DNA of 64,000 bases, taken from positions 3,162,001 through 3,226,000 of the forward strand of contig OY782875.1 in the NCBI GenBank assembly GCA_963678565.1, read 5' to 3'. The notes beneath the pieces were generated by a model. The model saw only the letters and a list, made by a program, of their open reading frames with translations, searched no databases and had not been told where the DNA came from. A program made the translations under genes and the position numbers. This stretch comes from SKHV01 sp963678565 (GTDB lineage Bacteria; Bacteroidota; Bacteroidia; Bacteroidales; Prolixibacteraceae). Numbering within the stretch: position 1 is the first letter of the stretch; each line of letters begins with the position of its first letter. This document shows, one piece after another, positions 53,008 to 61,716 of the stretch.

Positions 53008-53925
53008 ATGGCAATCAAAATATTTGAAGATATACCTGAATCGGATGATCTGTATGCCAAAATGGTTGATACGCTTCCAATACCAATATTCTGTCGTAAA
53101 ATTGATGGCTCCATAAAAACTTGTAATAAGTCGTTTTCGCGAATTATTGGTAAATCGAAAGATGAAATCATTGGTAAAACCTTGGATGATTTGTTGCCAT
53201 TTGAAAGAGCTGAAGTATTGCGTAGAAAAGACTCGGAAATTCTTCAAACCGGGATTGATAAATTCTATGAAGCAACGATGAAGTATGCTGACGGCGATAC
53301 ACGAGATGTGATCATCAACAAAGCTGCCATGCGAATATCGGACAATGAAATTACTGGAATCGTTTCTTCGATTATTGATATTACCGAACGTAAAAAAGTA
53401 CAACTTCAACTTCAACGAGCTGAAGAAGATAAGCTTATTTCATCTACTTTGCTTCAAAAAATTAGGGCAGGAATTGTAATTGTTGATCAGAAATTAAAAA
53501 TTATTGAATCGAATTTAGGTTTTGCTCGATTGATAGGTGAAGAAAACGAAGAATTATTCGAAACGATTCCCGGACTTAGAGGCGCGGACTTAACCATGCT
53601 GGCACCTGAACTAATTTGTCAAATGTTCCGCTCTATTTTAGATTCGGGGGAAAGCCGTTTAGAGCGTGATATAAAGTTTCAACATAAACTATTATCGGTT
53701 TCGGTAATGACGATCCAAAGAAATAAAATTGCCGGTGCCATAATACGAGATATTTCAGCTCCAATGTTGGAACGTGCCGAAATTGTTGAGCGCGCCAAAC
53801 AAGTAAATCGTAAAAACCTGAAAACAGTTCAGGAAATTGCCTATTTGTTAGGTGAAAATGCTGCACAAACCGAGGAACTTCTCAATTCAATTATTGAATC
53901 GCAAAGTTACAATTTAGACGATTAA
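53008..53925 (+). CDS. Tandem PAS-domain protein divergent from the hydrogenase operon
   Basis: 305 aa. Two PAS domains (about residues 12-130, with FCRKIDGSIKTCNKSFSRIIG, and about 145-250, with GIVIVDQKLKIIESNLGFARLIGEEN), then a helical C-terminus (VNRKNLKTVQEIAYLLGENA). No kinase, GGDEF, phosphatase or DNA-binding domain. The C-terminal helix, with VQEIAYLLGENAAQTEE, resembles the tail following the PAS domain in clostridial sensory hydrogenases, so I infer this is the sensory/output module of the HydS-like protein split into its own gene. Location and orientation beside the operon support that. Confidence 0.8.
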   Translation: MAIKIFEDIPESDDLYAKMVDTLPIPIFCRKIDGSIKTCNKSFSRIIGKSKDEIIGKTLDDLLPFERAEVLRRKDSEILQTGIDKFYEATMKYADGDTRDVIINKAAMRISDNEITGIVSSIIDITERKKVQLQLQRAEEDKLISSTLLQKIRAGIVIVDQKLKIIESNLGFARLIGEENEELFETIPGLRGADLTMLAPELICQMFRSILDSGESRLERDIKFQHKLLSVSVMTIQRNKIAGAIIRDISAPMLERAEIVERAKQVNRKNLKTVQEIAYLLGENAAQTEELLNSIIESQSYNLDD

Positions 53926-53932
53926 TTTACCT

Positions 53933-54586
53933 TTACTTTAGTACATGAACAAATAATGCCATCCAGTGACATACACTACCTCCGATCACCATTAAGTGCC
54001 AAATTAAATGCGAATACTTTATTTTTTCTAGTTTGAAAAAGATGATGCCCAAAGAATAAAATAAGCCACCGGCAAAAACCAAAATCAAGCTTAAAGTTGA
54101 AAGATTAGCAATTAAGGGATTCAAAAACAACAAAAGCAACCAACCCATTATCACGTATGAGATAATTACAAATAAATTTACCCCACGTTCAAACTTATTT
54201 GGGATAAAGGCTTTTACCAAAACGCCTGCAATGGCCAATCCCCATTCGATACCAAACATGGTCCATCCCCAATTATCTCTGATCACAGATAATGCAATAG
54301 GAGTATAAGTACCTGCAATAAGCAAATAGATTGCAATTTGGTCGAAATTATGAAAAAAATCTTTTGCCTTTCCGTGGGAAAGCGAATGATTCATTGTCGA
54401 CGAAAAATAGAGTAAAATTAAGGTGGCGCCAAAAATAGCAGTACTAGTTATTAGCCAAGGATTGCCTGTTAATGAAGCAAATAGAACAATCACAGCCGTT
54501 GCGGAAATTGCTAGAAACAAACCAACGCCATGCGAAATTGCATTGGCCAACTCTTCTCCTTTTGTAAATCTTTTTTCTGAATTCAT
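53933..54586 (-). CDS. Hemolysin III family (PAQR) membrane protein
   Basis: 217 aa, seven membrane segments. Seen: EELANAISHGVGLFLAI at the N-terminus, SSTMNHSLSHGKAKDFFH, FDQIAIYLLIAGTYTPIAL and a C-terminal HLIWHLMVIGGSVCHWMALF. The conserved His/Ser residues of the zinc-hydrolase-like site are present. Family members (YqfA, adiponectin-receptor relatives) influence membrane lipid composition; true hemolysis is doubtful. ATG 54586 is preferred to an upstream ATG at 54610. Converges with the PAS gene, 7 nt between stops. Confidence 0.9.
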   Translation of the reverse strand: MNSEKRFTKGEELANAISHGVGLFLAISATAVIVLFASLTGNPWLITSTAIFGATLILLYFSSTMNHSLSHGKAKDFFHNFDQIAIYLLIAGTYTPIALSVIRDNWGWTMFGIEWGLAIAGVLVKAFIPNKFERGVNLFVIISYVIMGWLLLLFLNPLIANLSTLSLILVFAGGLFYSLGIIFFKLEKIKYSHLIWHLMVIGGSVCHWMALFVHVLK

Positions 54587-54801
54587 GCAATAAATTTTTG
54601 ATGTTAACATGAATTTCCATAAACCATAACAAAGGTATTCACTTTAAATAATTATACCTTACTTATTCTTACTAATCTTTAAGAAATATTGACTTTGCTA
54701 TAAAAAAATATTACTTAAAGAACAACTCGCATGATTAAAATTTATATCGTATAATTGTATAAGAATATCTTGAATTCATTAATTCATATATAAATAGTAA
54801 T

Positions 54802-55170
54802 ATGAAATATAAGATTGAATATGATATTACAACCAAAATTGTAACCAAAATCTATTTCGGAGATATAAGTTTAGAAGATATTTTTAACACATGGGATGAA
54901 GCGAAATTATTAAACCTAATCCCATACAACGTTAGTGGGTTTCTGCTTGATTACAGAAATTCGAATATAAATATACACCCTTTAGAAAGTCCTAAAATTG
55001 CAAAATACTACCAAAAAAACTTAGAGTTATTTGGAAATAAAAAAATAGCAATTCTCTCCGAATCTTCGAAAAATATAGTCACACCAATCTTAGTTCAAGA
55101 ATTGGATCAGGGATATTCTTCAAGGCCATTTTCAAGTTACGAAGCAGCAATCCATTGGATTTTAAGTTAA
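54802..55170 (+). CDS. Small STAS/SpoIIAA-like protein
   Basis: 122 aa. Alternating strand/helix order typical of STAS/SEC14-type single-domain proteins: MKYKIEYDITTKIVTKIYFG, then LLDYRNSNINIHPLESPKIA and KKIAILSESSKN. No clear DSSG phosphorylation motif, so a canonical anti-sigma antagonist is not shown. It may be a partner for the RsbW-like protein at 51870, which is only a possibility. AT-rich, without a good promoter that I can assign. Confidence 0.6.
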   Translation: MKYKIEYDITTKIVTKIYFGDISLEDIFNTWDEAKLLNLIPYNVSGFLLDYRNSNINIHPLESPKIAKYYQKNLELFGNKKIAILSESSKNIVTPILVQELDQGYSSRPFSSYEAAIHWILS

Positions 55171-55196
55171 ATCTTGAATTCATTCTGCTCTGAGCC

Positions 55197-55226
55197 TTTA
55201 TTTTTTGCCTGTCATCATTACTTTTG
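55197..55226 (+). promoter_or_regulatory. Promoter of the alpha/beta-hydrolase gene
   Basis: TACTTTTG (55219-55226) is a perfect TAnnTTTG -7 box, with TTTA (55197-55200) 18 nt upstream as a weak -33. It decides the gene start: an in-frame TTG at 55224 lies inside the box, so translation begins at ATG 55251. Confidence 0.5.
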
Positions 55227-55250
55227 CATAATCAACAAGAAGCTTTGTTT

Positions 55251-56069
55251 ATGAATTTGTTTTATCGTTCAGAAGGAACCGGTATTCCGGTTATAATATT
55301 GCACGGACTTTATGGTTCTTCAGATAATTGGATGACCATTGCTCGTAAGTTAGCTAAACATGATTTACAAATTATTACTCTAGATCATCGAAATCATGGA
55401 AATTCACCACACACTCCCGAGCATTCCTATGAAGATATGATTACTGATTTAGCATGGTTGCTGAACGATTTAGGGATCGAAAAAGCACATATTGTGGGTC
55501 ATAGCATGGGCGGTAAAGTTGCAATAGGTTTTGCTGCCGATTATCCCGAAAAAATACTTTCATTAACTATTGCAGACATAATTCCTCTAAATTATCTTGA
55601 AAAACCTGCTTCAGCCATTCAATATGATTTTCATAAGAAAATCCTTGACACTTTATATCATTTAGATATTAAACGCGCCAAAAGTCGGAAAGAAGTTGAA
55701 AAAGAATTAATGAAAGATATTCCGGAGCTTCATATTCGAAAATTCATTTTAAAAAATATCAGAAAATCGAGTGATCAAAGCTTTGAATGGAAAATCAATG
55801 TAGTTGCCTTACGAGAAAATTTAGATGAAATTATATCGGGAGTTGATTATCGCGAATACGAAGATCGAATTCCGATTCTCACTTATCCGGTTCAATTAAT
55901 CCGGGGCGGACTTTCAGGCTATTGTCCCGACGACAAATTAAATATTGTAAAAGAAATGTATCCGGAAATAATAATCAACACAATGGAAGATGCCACTCAT
56001 TTTTTACATGCTGAAAAACCGGATGAATTCACCAACTTATTGTTAGAATTTATACAAACTGTTCGCTAA
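55251..56069 (+). CDS. Alpha/beta-hydrolase (YbfF/esterase type)
   Basis: 272 aa. Oxyanion-hole motif VIILHGLYGSSDNW, strand LQIITLDHRNHGNSP, nucleophile elbow HIVGHSMGGKVA (Ser in GHSMGG), and a C-terminal catalytic His in DATHFLHAEKPDE. Close to the YbfF/abhydrolase-11 esterases acting on short acyl esters or acyl-CoA. The acid residue is not certain. Its last 20 nt overlap the end of the pfkB-type gene on the other strand. Confidence 0.88.
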   Translation: MNLFYRSEGTGIPVIILHGLYGSSDNWMTIARKLAKHDLQIITLDHRNHGNSPHTPEHSYEDMITDLAWLLNDLGIEKAHIVGHSMGGKVAIGFAADYPEKILSLTIADIIPLNYLEKPASAIQYDFHKKILDTLYHLDIKRAKSRKEVEKELMKDIPELHIRKFILKNIRKSSDQSFEWKINVVALRENLDEIISGVDYREYEDRIPILTYPVQLIRGGLSGYCPDDKLNIVKEMYPEIIINTMEDATHFLHAEKPDEFTNLLLEFIQTVR

Positions 56070-56976
56070 GAACTTTCTCGGCAAAATCGCTTGAAATATA
56101 ATTTAATTCCGATTCGCAAACGAAAGCAGAGCATTGAATGGCATACTCAATAATTTGATTCCACTGATCGGTAGAAATTTCGCGAATACTGTTTTTATCA
56201 ATTCCCAAGGTATACATCCCATATACCAATCCGGCATTAAAATTATCGCCTGCACCTATTGTACTCACTAATTTTAGTTGTTTAACCGGAAACTGCTGCG
56301 AAAAGTTTCTAGTAACCAATTGTACTTCCTTACTACCTGAAGTCACAATCAAAACTTCCACGCCAAATTTTTCAATTTTATTATATATTTCTTCCGCATT
56401 GCTGGTTTCATACAAGCGTAAAAAATCTTGATTGGAACCTTTTAATACTTTCGTGAAGTACAGATTCTCTTCAAATTTTTTCCGGATGTCGATCAGTTCT
56501 AATGGCCCAAATTCACGAATATTAGGATCGTAAAAAGTAAGCACATTTTTATCGTAGGATTGATTTAAATGAAGCAACAATTCATTGCGTCCTTCCTCAC
56601 GTAAAGCATGTGTTGAGCCAAATACAAAGAAATCTCCATCAATGAGCGAAGGATAATGTAGTTCCGGAACTTTTGATGCCTTGTAAAAGGTATAAGAAGC
56701 ATTCATTTCTTCATCAAGAAAAGCTAAGGCCAATCTGGAGTTACCATCGAACCTCACAATTTTGGAACAATCAACACCATTGTTTTTTAAAAAATCAACA
56801 GAAATATCACCAACTTGATCGTTACCAATTCGAGAAATGAACTTTACAGGTAAATTCAATCGTCCTAAGGTAACTGAACTATTTAAAATACTTCCTCCCA
56901 CCACTGCTCCGGCAGGTTGTTGATCCCGAAAAATAATATCATAAGTTGTTTCGCCTACAGTGTAAATTGCCCCCAT
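56050..56976 (-). CDS. PfkB-family carbohydrate kinase (fructokinase-like)
   Basis: 308 aa. Ribokinase fold: GGSILNSSVTLGRLNLPVKF near the N-terminus (first PfkB signature) and VSTIGAGDNFNAGLVYGMY with the catalytic Asp in GAGD (second signature). Probably phosphorylates fructose or a related sugar. It follows malQ by 2 nt, so the two make an operon for sugar or starch-derived hexose use. Substrate not fixed by the sequence. Confidence 0.88.
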   Translation of the reverse strand: MGAIYTVGETTYDIIFRDQQPAGAVVGGSILNSSVTLGRLNLPVKFISRIGNDQVGDISVDFLKNNGVDCSKIVRFDGNSRLALAFLDEEMNASYTFYKASKVPELHYPSLIDGDFFVFGSTHALREEGRNELLLHLNQSYDKNVLTFYDPNIREFGPLELIDIRKKFEENLYFTKVLKGSNQDFLRLYETSNAEEIYNKIEKFGVEVLIVTSGSKEVQLVTRNFSQQFPVKQLKLVSTIGAGDNFNAGLVYGMYTLGIDKNSIREISTDQWNQIIEYAIQCSAFVCESELNYISSDFAEKVLSEQFV

Positions 56977-56978
56977 AA

Positions 56979-58466
56979 CTATCGATTGTAAATGGTATTT
57001 AATTCTTTAATAAAATTCGTATGTTGTTTTCTTACTTCTTTCCAAGTAAACCTCCAACTCCAGTTTCCATCTGCAACTCCAGGAATGTTCATCCTTGCAT
57101 TTTCATCCATTAAAAGAAAATCTTGCAAAGGTGCAATTGCAATATTAGCAACCGAAGACCATGCTAATTTAAGCATTCGTTGTGCAATATTACTATGATG
57201 AATGTTTGCATATTTCCGAATTTCCTTCTTTTCAGAACTTGTAGCGTTATCCCACCATCCAATTAGGGTATTGTTATCATGAGTGCCTGTATAAACCAGT
57301 GAATTTGGTATATGATTGTGAGGTAAATAACTATTATTTGCATCACCATCGAATGCAAATTGTAAAATTTTCATTCCGGGTAAATTAAAGCAATCGCGCA
57401 AATGCTCAACTTCAGGTGTAATGGTTCCCAAGTCCTCAGCAACAATTGGCAACTGATCAAATCGAGAATTAAGAATTGACAAAAGTTGCTCGCCATGAGC
57501 CTTTTCCCAATGCCCATTTTTTGCGGTTTCAGAATCTGCAGGAATTGCCCAATATGCCTCTAAACCTCTAAAATGATCGATACGAACCCAATTAAAAAGA
57601 TGCAAACTAAAATAAATACGCGCAATCCACCATTGATAATCGGTTTTCTGCAACACCTCCCAATTGAATAAAGGATTTCCCCATAATTGCCCGTCGGCGC
57701 TAAAATAATCAGGTGGCACCCCTCCAACTTGAGTTGGCTTGCCATCGATATCTAATTGAAAAATATCTTGATTCCCCCAAACATCAGAACTATCAAGGGA
57801 AACATACAAAGGCATGTCGCCAAATATATCAACTTGGCAATCATTGGCATAAGCTTTTAATTGAAACCATTGCCTAAATGCAATAAACTGCTTAAAAAAC
57901 AAGAACTCTAGCTGATCAACATTTTCTTGTTGGAGCTTTTGAATGAGTTCAGTAGATCTACTTTTTTGGTCTTGACACCATTTATTCCAGCATTCTCCTT
58001 TGTTTTCTGATTTCAAGAAAGAATAAAGTACATAATCATTTAACCACCAAGAGTGTTCGTTTTTAAAATTTTGAAATTCAATTTTAAAGTTTTCATCGGC
58101 CGAACTTTTGAACTGTGAAAATGATTGCTCCAAAATTGCCTCTTTCCACAAACGAACCTTGCTAAAATCTACTTTTTTGGATTCAAATATTGGTTTATCA
58201 GCTAATATTGTTTTTGATAGCAGCTTCCAATTAACTAATTCGTCGATTGAAATATAAATAGGATCGATTGCATATGCCGAGTAAGCCTGATAAGGTGAAT
58301 TCCCTGGACCTAAAGGCCCTAGAGGCAATATTTGCCACATTTCACATCCTACTTGCTTTAGTATATCAACAAACTTTCTTGCATTTTTTCCAAAGTCACC
58401 AATACCATAGTTCGATGGTAAGGAGGAAATATGTAGTAAAACACCGCTTTTTCTTTTATTTTCCAT
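56979..58466 (-). CDS. malQ: 4-alpha-glucanotransferase (amylomaltase)
   Basis: 495 aa, GH77. Motifs: SGVLLHISSLPSNYGIGDFG, LPLGPLGPGNSPYQAYSAYA, DMPLYVSLDSSDVW, VRIDHFRGLEAYWAIP (catalytic Asp), VAEDLGTITPEVEHL (acid/base Glu) and YTGTHDNNTLIGWW (stabilising Asp). Transfers alpha-1,4-glucan units between maltooligosaccharides. Shorter than the plant-type enzymes with CBM20 domains; the usual bacterial form. First gene of malQ-pfkB. Confidence 0.94.
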   Translation of the reverse strand: MENKRKSGVLLHISSLPSNYGIGDFGKNARKFVDILKQVGCEMWQILPLGPLGPGNSPYQAYSAYAIDPIYISIDELVNWKLLSKTILADKPIFESKKVDFSKVRLWKEAILEQSFSQFKSSADENFKIEFQNFKNEHSWWLNDYVLYSFLKSENKGECWNKWCQDQKSRSTELIQKLQQENVDQLEFLFFKQFIAFRQWFQLKAYANDCQVDIFGDMPLYVSLDSSDVWGNQDIFQLDIDGKPTQVGGVPPDYFSADGQLWGNPLFNWEVLQKTDYQWWIARIYFSLHLFNWVRIDHFRGLEAYWAIPADSETAKNGHWEKAHGEQLLSILNSRFDQLPIVAEDLGTITPEVEHLRDCFNLPGMKILQFAFDGDANNSYLPHNHIPNSLVYTGTHDNNTLIGWWDNATSSEKKEIRKYANIHHSNIAQRMLKLAWSSVANIAIAPLQDFLLMDENARMNIPGVADGNWSWRFTWKEVRKQHTNFIKELNTIYNR

Positions 58467-58663
58467 TTTTGTCTAATAAAAGTTTTAATAAATAAAACTG
58501 ACAATTGTTGTTTTTTATGCTAAGAAACACATTTTTCATTAAATTGAACAATTATCACAAAAAACACAAATTACTATTATCTGATTTTCAGCGCCTTGCA
58601 TTTTATTTTAATTTTTCACATAACAATTAATGTTCAATTAACACCTATTAGTGTTCTACAGCA
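58467..58663. other. Intergenic stretch upstream of malQ
   Basis: Very AT-rich; no gene, hairpin or clear promoter was identified. It must hold the minus-strand promoter for malQ and the -33 region of the candidate small RNA that follows. Confidence 0.5.
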
Positions 58664-58671
58664 TATATTTG
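58664..58671 (+). promoter_or_regulatory. Perfect -7 box in front of the candidate small RNA
   Basis: TATATTTG matches TAnnTTTG in all fixed positions. No clear TTTG at -33 (TTAA/ATTA at the right distance). Transcription would begin near 58678. Confidence 0.5.
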
Positions 58672-58720
58672 TAATGGAAATCAATCAGAAACCCTTTCTG
58701 GTTATTACAAATAGTTTTTC

Positions 58721-58760
58721 ATAGTTAGGTTTAGTTAGGTTTAGTTAGATTAGTTAGGTT
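58721..58760 (+). repeat. Short tandem repeat TTAGTTAGGT, about four units
   Basis: Units at 58721-58730 (ATAGTTAGGT), 58731-58740, 58741-58750 (TTAGTTAGAT) and 58751-58759 (TAGTTAGGT, first base missing). It lies inside the candidate small RNA. Confidence 0.85.
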
Positions 58761-58764
58761 AAAG

Positions 58765-58793
58765 AGGATAGATTTATTTCTATCCTTTTTTTT
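58765..58793 (+). terminator. Terminator of the candidate small RNA
   Basis: 8-bp stem AGGATAGA / TCTATCCT, 6-nt loop TTTATT, and T8 only on the plus strand. In the minus direction the following bases (CTTTAACC) are a poor T run. Confidence 0.75.
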
Positions 58794-58836
58794 GCTTTAA
58801 ACTGTAACTAAATCCCGATTTATATAAAATTGTAAA

Positions 58837-59322
58837 CTAATTCTGAAGGTCTTCAAAATATTTACGAAGTGCTGTATTTAATGGAGCTAAGGCATTTACA
58901 CTTTCGCTTGAGGTACATCCATGATTCTTAAAGCATTTTGTTGTAACTGCAATAAACTCATCAGTTTCGCCATAAACTTCAGGCAAACATGGATTGTAAA
59001 AATAGATTGCATCGATAGAATCTATTACTGCCTGTTTATCGGCAATTGGATAAAAATTCAAAATAAAAGTCGGATTAAGATAACCATCACAAACGGAATC
59101 ACTAAATACTTCAACTTTATTCACAAATAGAGCAACGTAGTTCGGTTCTTCTGTTAAAATTGTTGTAGTTCCTGATGGATATTGATCTGCTCGAACTGTA
59201 ACAGTCCAGTTTTCAGGAATGTTATCTTTGAGTTCAGCCAACTGGTCAGGAATTGGATTAGGTTCATCGTCAGTACATGCAACTAACAAAACAAGAAACA
59301 AAAAATATAATATCTTTTTCAT
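58837..59322 (-). CDS. Small lipoprotein of unknown function
   Basis: 161 aa. Lipobox FLVLLVAC (Cys at residue 16) followed by an acidic linker (TDDEPNPIPDQ). Four further cysteines in the mature part (SVCDGYLNPTFILNF, NPCLPEV, TTKCFKNHGCTSS) could form disulfides. No family recognised by eye. Stand-alone gene. Confidence 0.7.
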   Translation of the reverse strand: MKKILYFLFLVLLVACTDDEPNPIPDQLAELKDNIPENWTVTVRADQYPSGTTTILTEEPNYVALFVNKVEVFSDSVCDGYLNPTFILNFYPIADKQAVIDSIDAIYFYNPCLPEVYGETDEFIAVTTKCFKNHGCTSSESVNALAPLNTALRKYFEDLQN

Positions 59323-59426
59323 GAGACAGATTTTTCTTTATTACAAATATTATATAAAAGAAAGAAAATGTTTTTATTTTTTTGAGCAATTGTACTATTT
59401 ATTTCATTGATTAAATTCAATAAGCT

Positions 59427-60584
59427 TTACAAAGCAAAAGACAATATTTCCTTTAGCTCATTGTTCGTAAATTCAATCGGATGATTCTTATGTGATGTTA
59501 ATCCTATCAATAAATCAAAGTCCTTTGGATCAAGTCCAAACTCAATAAAACTAGGCAACTTAAACTTCTTCGGTAATTCAAGTAATTTATTAATCAACAA
59601 TTCAATTTTATCTGAATCGTTCACTTCCGGAAAGATTAGATTTGCAACTTGCTTATATCTTTCGAGAGTTTCAAAATTGTTCGCATCTTTTAGTTTATGA
59701 ACAGTTAGCTTATTTACAATTCCAATTAAATTGGCACAAACAATTCCGTGTGGAATAGCAGCAATACTTCCCAAAGGTTGTGCAAACCCATGCACTAAAC
59801 CCAGTCCGGCATTTGCAATGCACAGCCCTGAAATCATTGAAGCATAACTTACTTCTATTTTTGAATTGATGGTATTCTTTTCAACAGCCTCTTCCAAATT
59901 TGATAACACTCGACCTAAACCATCCAACGCAAGGGCATTTGTCATCGGCGAACTATTGGTTGACAAGAAAGCTTCTAACAATTGGGTCGTTGCATCCAAT
60001 CCTGAAGCAGCTGTTTGTACATTACTACAACTCATGGTTAGAGCCGGATCAACAAGCGCAATATTGGGCAGATAACAATTGTGGCGCAACGATTTTTTAA
60101 ACCCTTTCTTTCCAATTTTTGTAATTACGGCATTTTTAGTGCACTCGCTTCCTGTTCCGGCTGTTGTTGGTACTGCAATAAATGGTACTTTTTTTCCGGT
60201 TGGAAGCATTGTTCCTACTCCTTCGAGGTAATTTTCTATTGGGTGTGACTCCATCAACATTCCCGAAATCGCTTTACCTGCATCAAGAACACTACCGCCA
60301 CCAATAGCTATGACTAAATTGGGCATAAAAGCTTTATGAATTTCAACAATAAAGTTGATTTGATCGGGTGAAGGTTCATTCGTAATTTTCTCGGTAACTA
60401 CTTTAAACCGCTTAGAAAATTCATCCAACACTCTTTGTAATGACAAATTCTGATTAATCGATTTCTTTCCGGTAATTAATAAAATTCGATCTCCAAATTG
60501 CTCAATTAAATTGGGCAATTGTTCAATAACTCCTAGTCCAAAAATTATTTCTGTTGGCGACTGTTGCTTAAACTGATTGATCAT
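59427..60584 (-). CDS. Iron-containing alcohol dehydrogenase
   Basis: 385 aa. Group III (Fe-dependent) dehydrogenase: NAD(P) block IAIGGGSVLDAGKAI, FIAVPTTAGTGSECTKNAV, and metal ligands in LVHGFAQPLGSIAAIPHGIVCA (both histidines). Normal family length. Could reduce aldehydes such as butanal or lactaldehyde to alcohols as an electron sink; substrate not determinable. It lies 24 nt downstream of the MGMT gene on the same strand. Confidence 0.93.
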   Translation of the reverse strand: MINQFKQQSPTEIIFGLGVIEQLPNLIEQFGDRILLITGKKSINQNLSLQRVLDEFSKRFKVVTEKITNEPSPDQINFIVEIHKAFMPNLVIAIGGGSVLDAGKAISGMLMESHPIENYLEGVGTMLPTGKKVPFIAVPTTAGTGSECTKNAVITKIGKKGFKKSLRHNCYLPNIALVDPALTMSCSNVQTAASGLDATTQLLEAFLSTNSSPMTNALALDGLGRVLSNLEEAVEKNTINSKIEVSYASMISGLCIANAGLGLVHGFAQPLGSIAAIPHGIVCANLIGIVNKLTVHKLKDANNFETLERYKQVANLIFPEVNDSDKIELLINKLLELPKKFKLPSFIEFGLDPKDFDLLIGLTSHKNHPIEFTNNELKEILSFAL

Positions 60585-60608
60585 GTTCCACTTAATTTGA
60601 TACTAAAA

Positions 60609-61106
60609 TTAAAACAGTTTTAATGATCTAGCACCTTCTAATCCCAGTAAAAATTGTTTTCGCCAAAGCCCCCCAGAATAACCAACCATACTACCATCAG
60701 CACCTATTACTCGATGACATGGAATAATAATTGGAATTGGGTTGGCTCCATTGGCAGTACCTACAGCGCGAACAGATTGAGGAGAATCTAGCTTTAACGA
60801 AATGTCTTTATAAGTATTAGTTACTCCATAGGAAATTTCTGTTAACTCTTTCCAAACTCTTTTCTGAAATTCTGTTCCTTTGGGGGCAAGTGGAACATGA
60901 AATGAAAACAGCTTCCGATCAAAATAGGCCACCAACTCTTGCTTTGCTTCCTTGATTAATATGTTATCGGTAGGATGAAGCTGCTTTAATTCAAAATCAT
61001 TTAAACTTGTAAAATTGAGGGCAATAATTGCTTCTTTATTTGCTTCGATTTTAATGATACCTAAAGGGGTATTTAAATATCCAATATGTTCACTCAATTG
61101 TTCCAT
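60609..61106 (-). CDS. ogt: Methylated-DNA-[protein]-cysteine S-methyltransferase
   Basis: 165 aa. Suicide repair protein taking methyl groups from O6-methylguanine. Active site PIIIPCHRVIGADGSMVGYSGG with C130 and H131; the helix-turn-helix part carries TYKDISLKLDSPQSVRAVGTANG. The ATG at 61106 gives the normal N-terminus (MEQLSEHIGYLNTPLG); ATGs at 61136 and 61157 add residues inside the upstream gene. It overlaps the methyltransferase end by 17 nt. Confidence 0.92.
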   Translation of the reverse strand: MEQLSEHIGYLNTPLGIIKIEANKEAIIALNFTSLNDFELKQLHPTDNILIKEAKQELVAYFDRKLFSFHVPLAPKGTEFQKRVWKELTEISYGVTNTYKDISLKLDSPQSVRAVGTANGANPIPIIIPCHRVIGADGSMVGYSGGLWRKQFLLGLEGARSLKLF

Positions 61107-61716
61107 TTTTTTTGGCCTGATATATCCTAAAGATACCATAAATAAATTCAGGGCCATGTAAGCTAATTCTTAAATTGGTATTAGCAATTAGCTTCTCAAA
61201 ATTTCGGGTAATATCACTGAAGAAAAAATTTGTAAGCGGATTTAAGAATCTTCTAACAAACGAAGGTTTCTCCCCTATAAAGAATTTATCCATTACCGTA
61301 ATTTCACCACCTGGTTTCAAAACTCTTTCTACTTCTTTTAATGCTTGCATAGGATCAGGAATAACTGCAATTATCAGGTGCAATATTACTTTATCAAACG
61401 AATTATCCGGAAAATCAAGCTGATGACCATCCATTACCAATATCTTCAAATTTAAGTCAAGCCTCGGAGCTTTTTTGTTCATAGCAGCAACCATCGATGG
61501 TGTTAAATCAATAGCTGTTACTGATGTTTTCGGTGGTATATATTCTAAATCTAAGCCTGTTCCTGCTCCAACAATCAATACCTTATCAGTTCTTTTTATA
61601 TTTAATAATTCGATTGAAGTGCGACGAGCATGATCCATCAACCGTACAATATGATCGTAAACAGGCGTGTAAAAGGTATACCTTACCTTATTCAAAAAAT
61701 TGGTATTAATATTCAT
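61090..61716 (-). CDS. Class I SAM-dependent methyltransferase (UbiE/COQ5-like)
   Basis: 208 aa. Motif I VLIVGAGTGLDLEYIP, motif II/post-I TAIDLTPSMVAAM, FDKVILHLIIAVIPDP and LKPGGEITVMDKF match ubiquinone/menaquinone-type methyltransferases. The N-terminus FLNKVRYTFYTPVYDHIVRL is typical of phospholipid or quinone methylases of this group. ATG 61716 is preferred to 61758. Translationally coupled to the DNA-repair methyltransferase by overlap. Acceptor unknown. Confidence 0.83.
   Translation of the reverse strand: MNINTNFLNKVRYTFYTPVYDHIVRLMDHARRTSIELLNIKRTDKVLIVGAGTGLDLEYIPPKTSVTAIDLTPSMVAAMNKKAPRLDLNLKILVMDGHQLDFPDNSFDKVILHLIIAVIPDPMQALKEVERVLKPGGEITVMDKFFIGEKPSFVRRFLNPLTNFFFSDITRNFEKLIANTNLRISLHGPEFIYGIFRIYQAKKNGTIE

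Larger units (their letters stand above)
58678..58793 (+). ncRNA. Candidate small RNA (hairpin, four 10-nt repeats, terminator)
   Basis: No plus-strand gene is near, yet the stretch has promoter, structure and terminator in order. A 9-bp hairpin AATCAGAAA-ccc-TTTCTGGTT (58683-58703, one wobble) is followed by about four tandem copies of the decamer TTAGTTAGGT (58721-58760), and then a Rho-independent terminator, AGGATAGA / TCTATCCT (58765-58772, 58779-58786) with eight T (58786-58793). The start (about 58678) is inferred from the -7 box. The repeats would be single-stranded and could act as base-pairing sites. Both flanking genes are on the minus strand, so it is not their leader. Function unknown. 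Confidence 0.55.

Noticed and set aside
52986..53415. Minus-strand 156-aa ORF opposite the PAS gene
   Set aside because: Aromatic and Asn-rich composition from complementing PAS codons; the plus-strand protein has clear PAS motifs.
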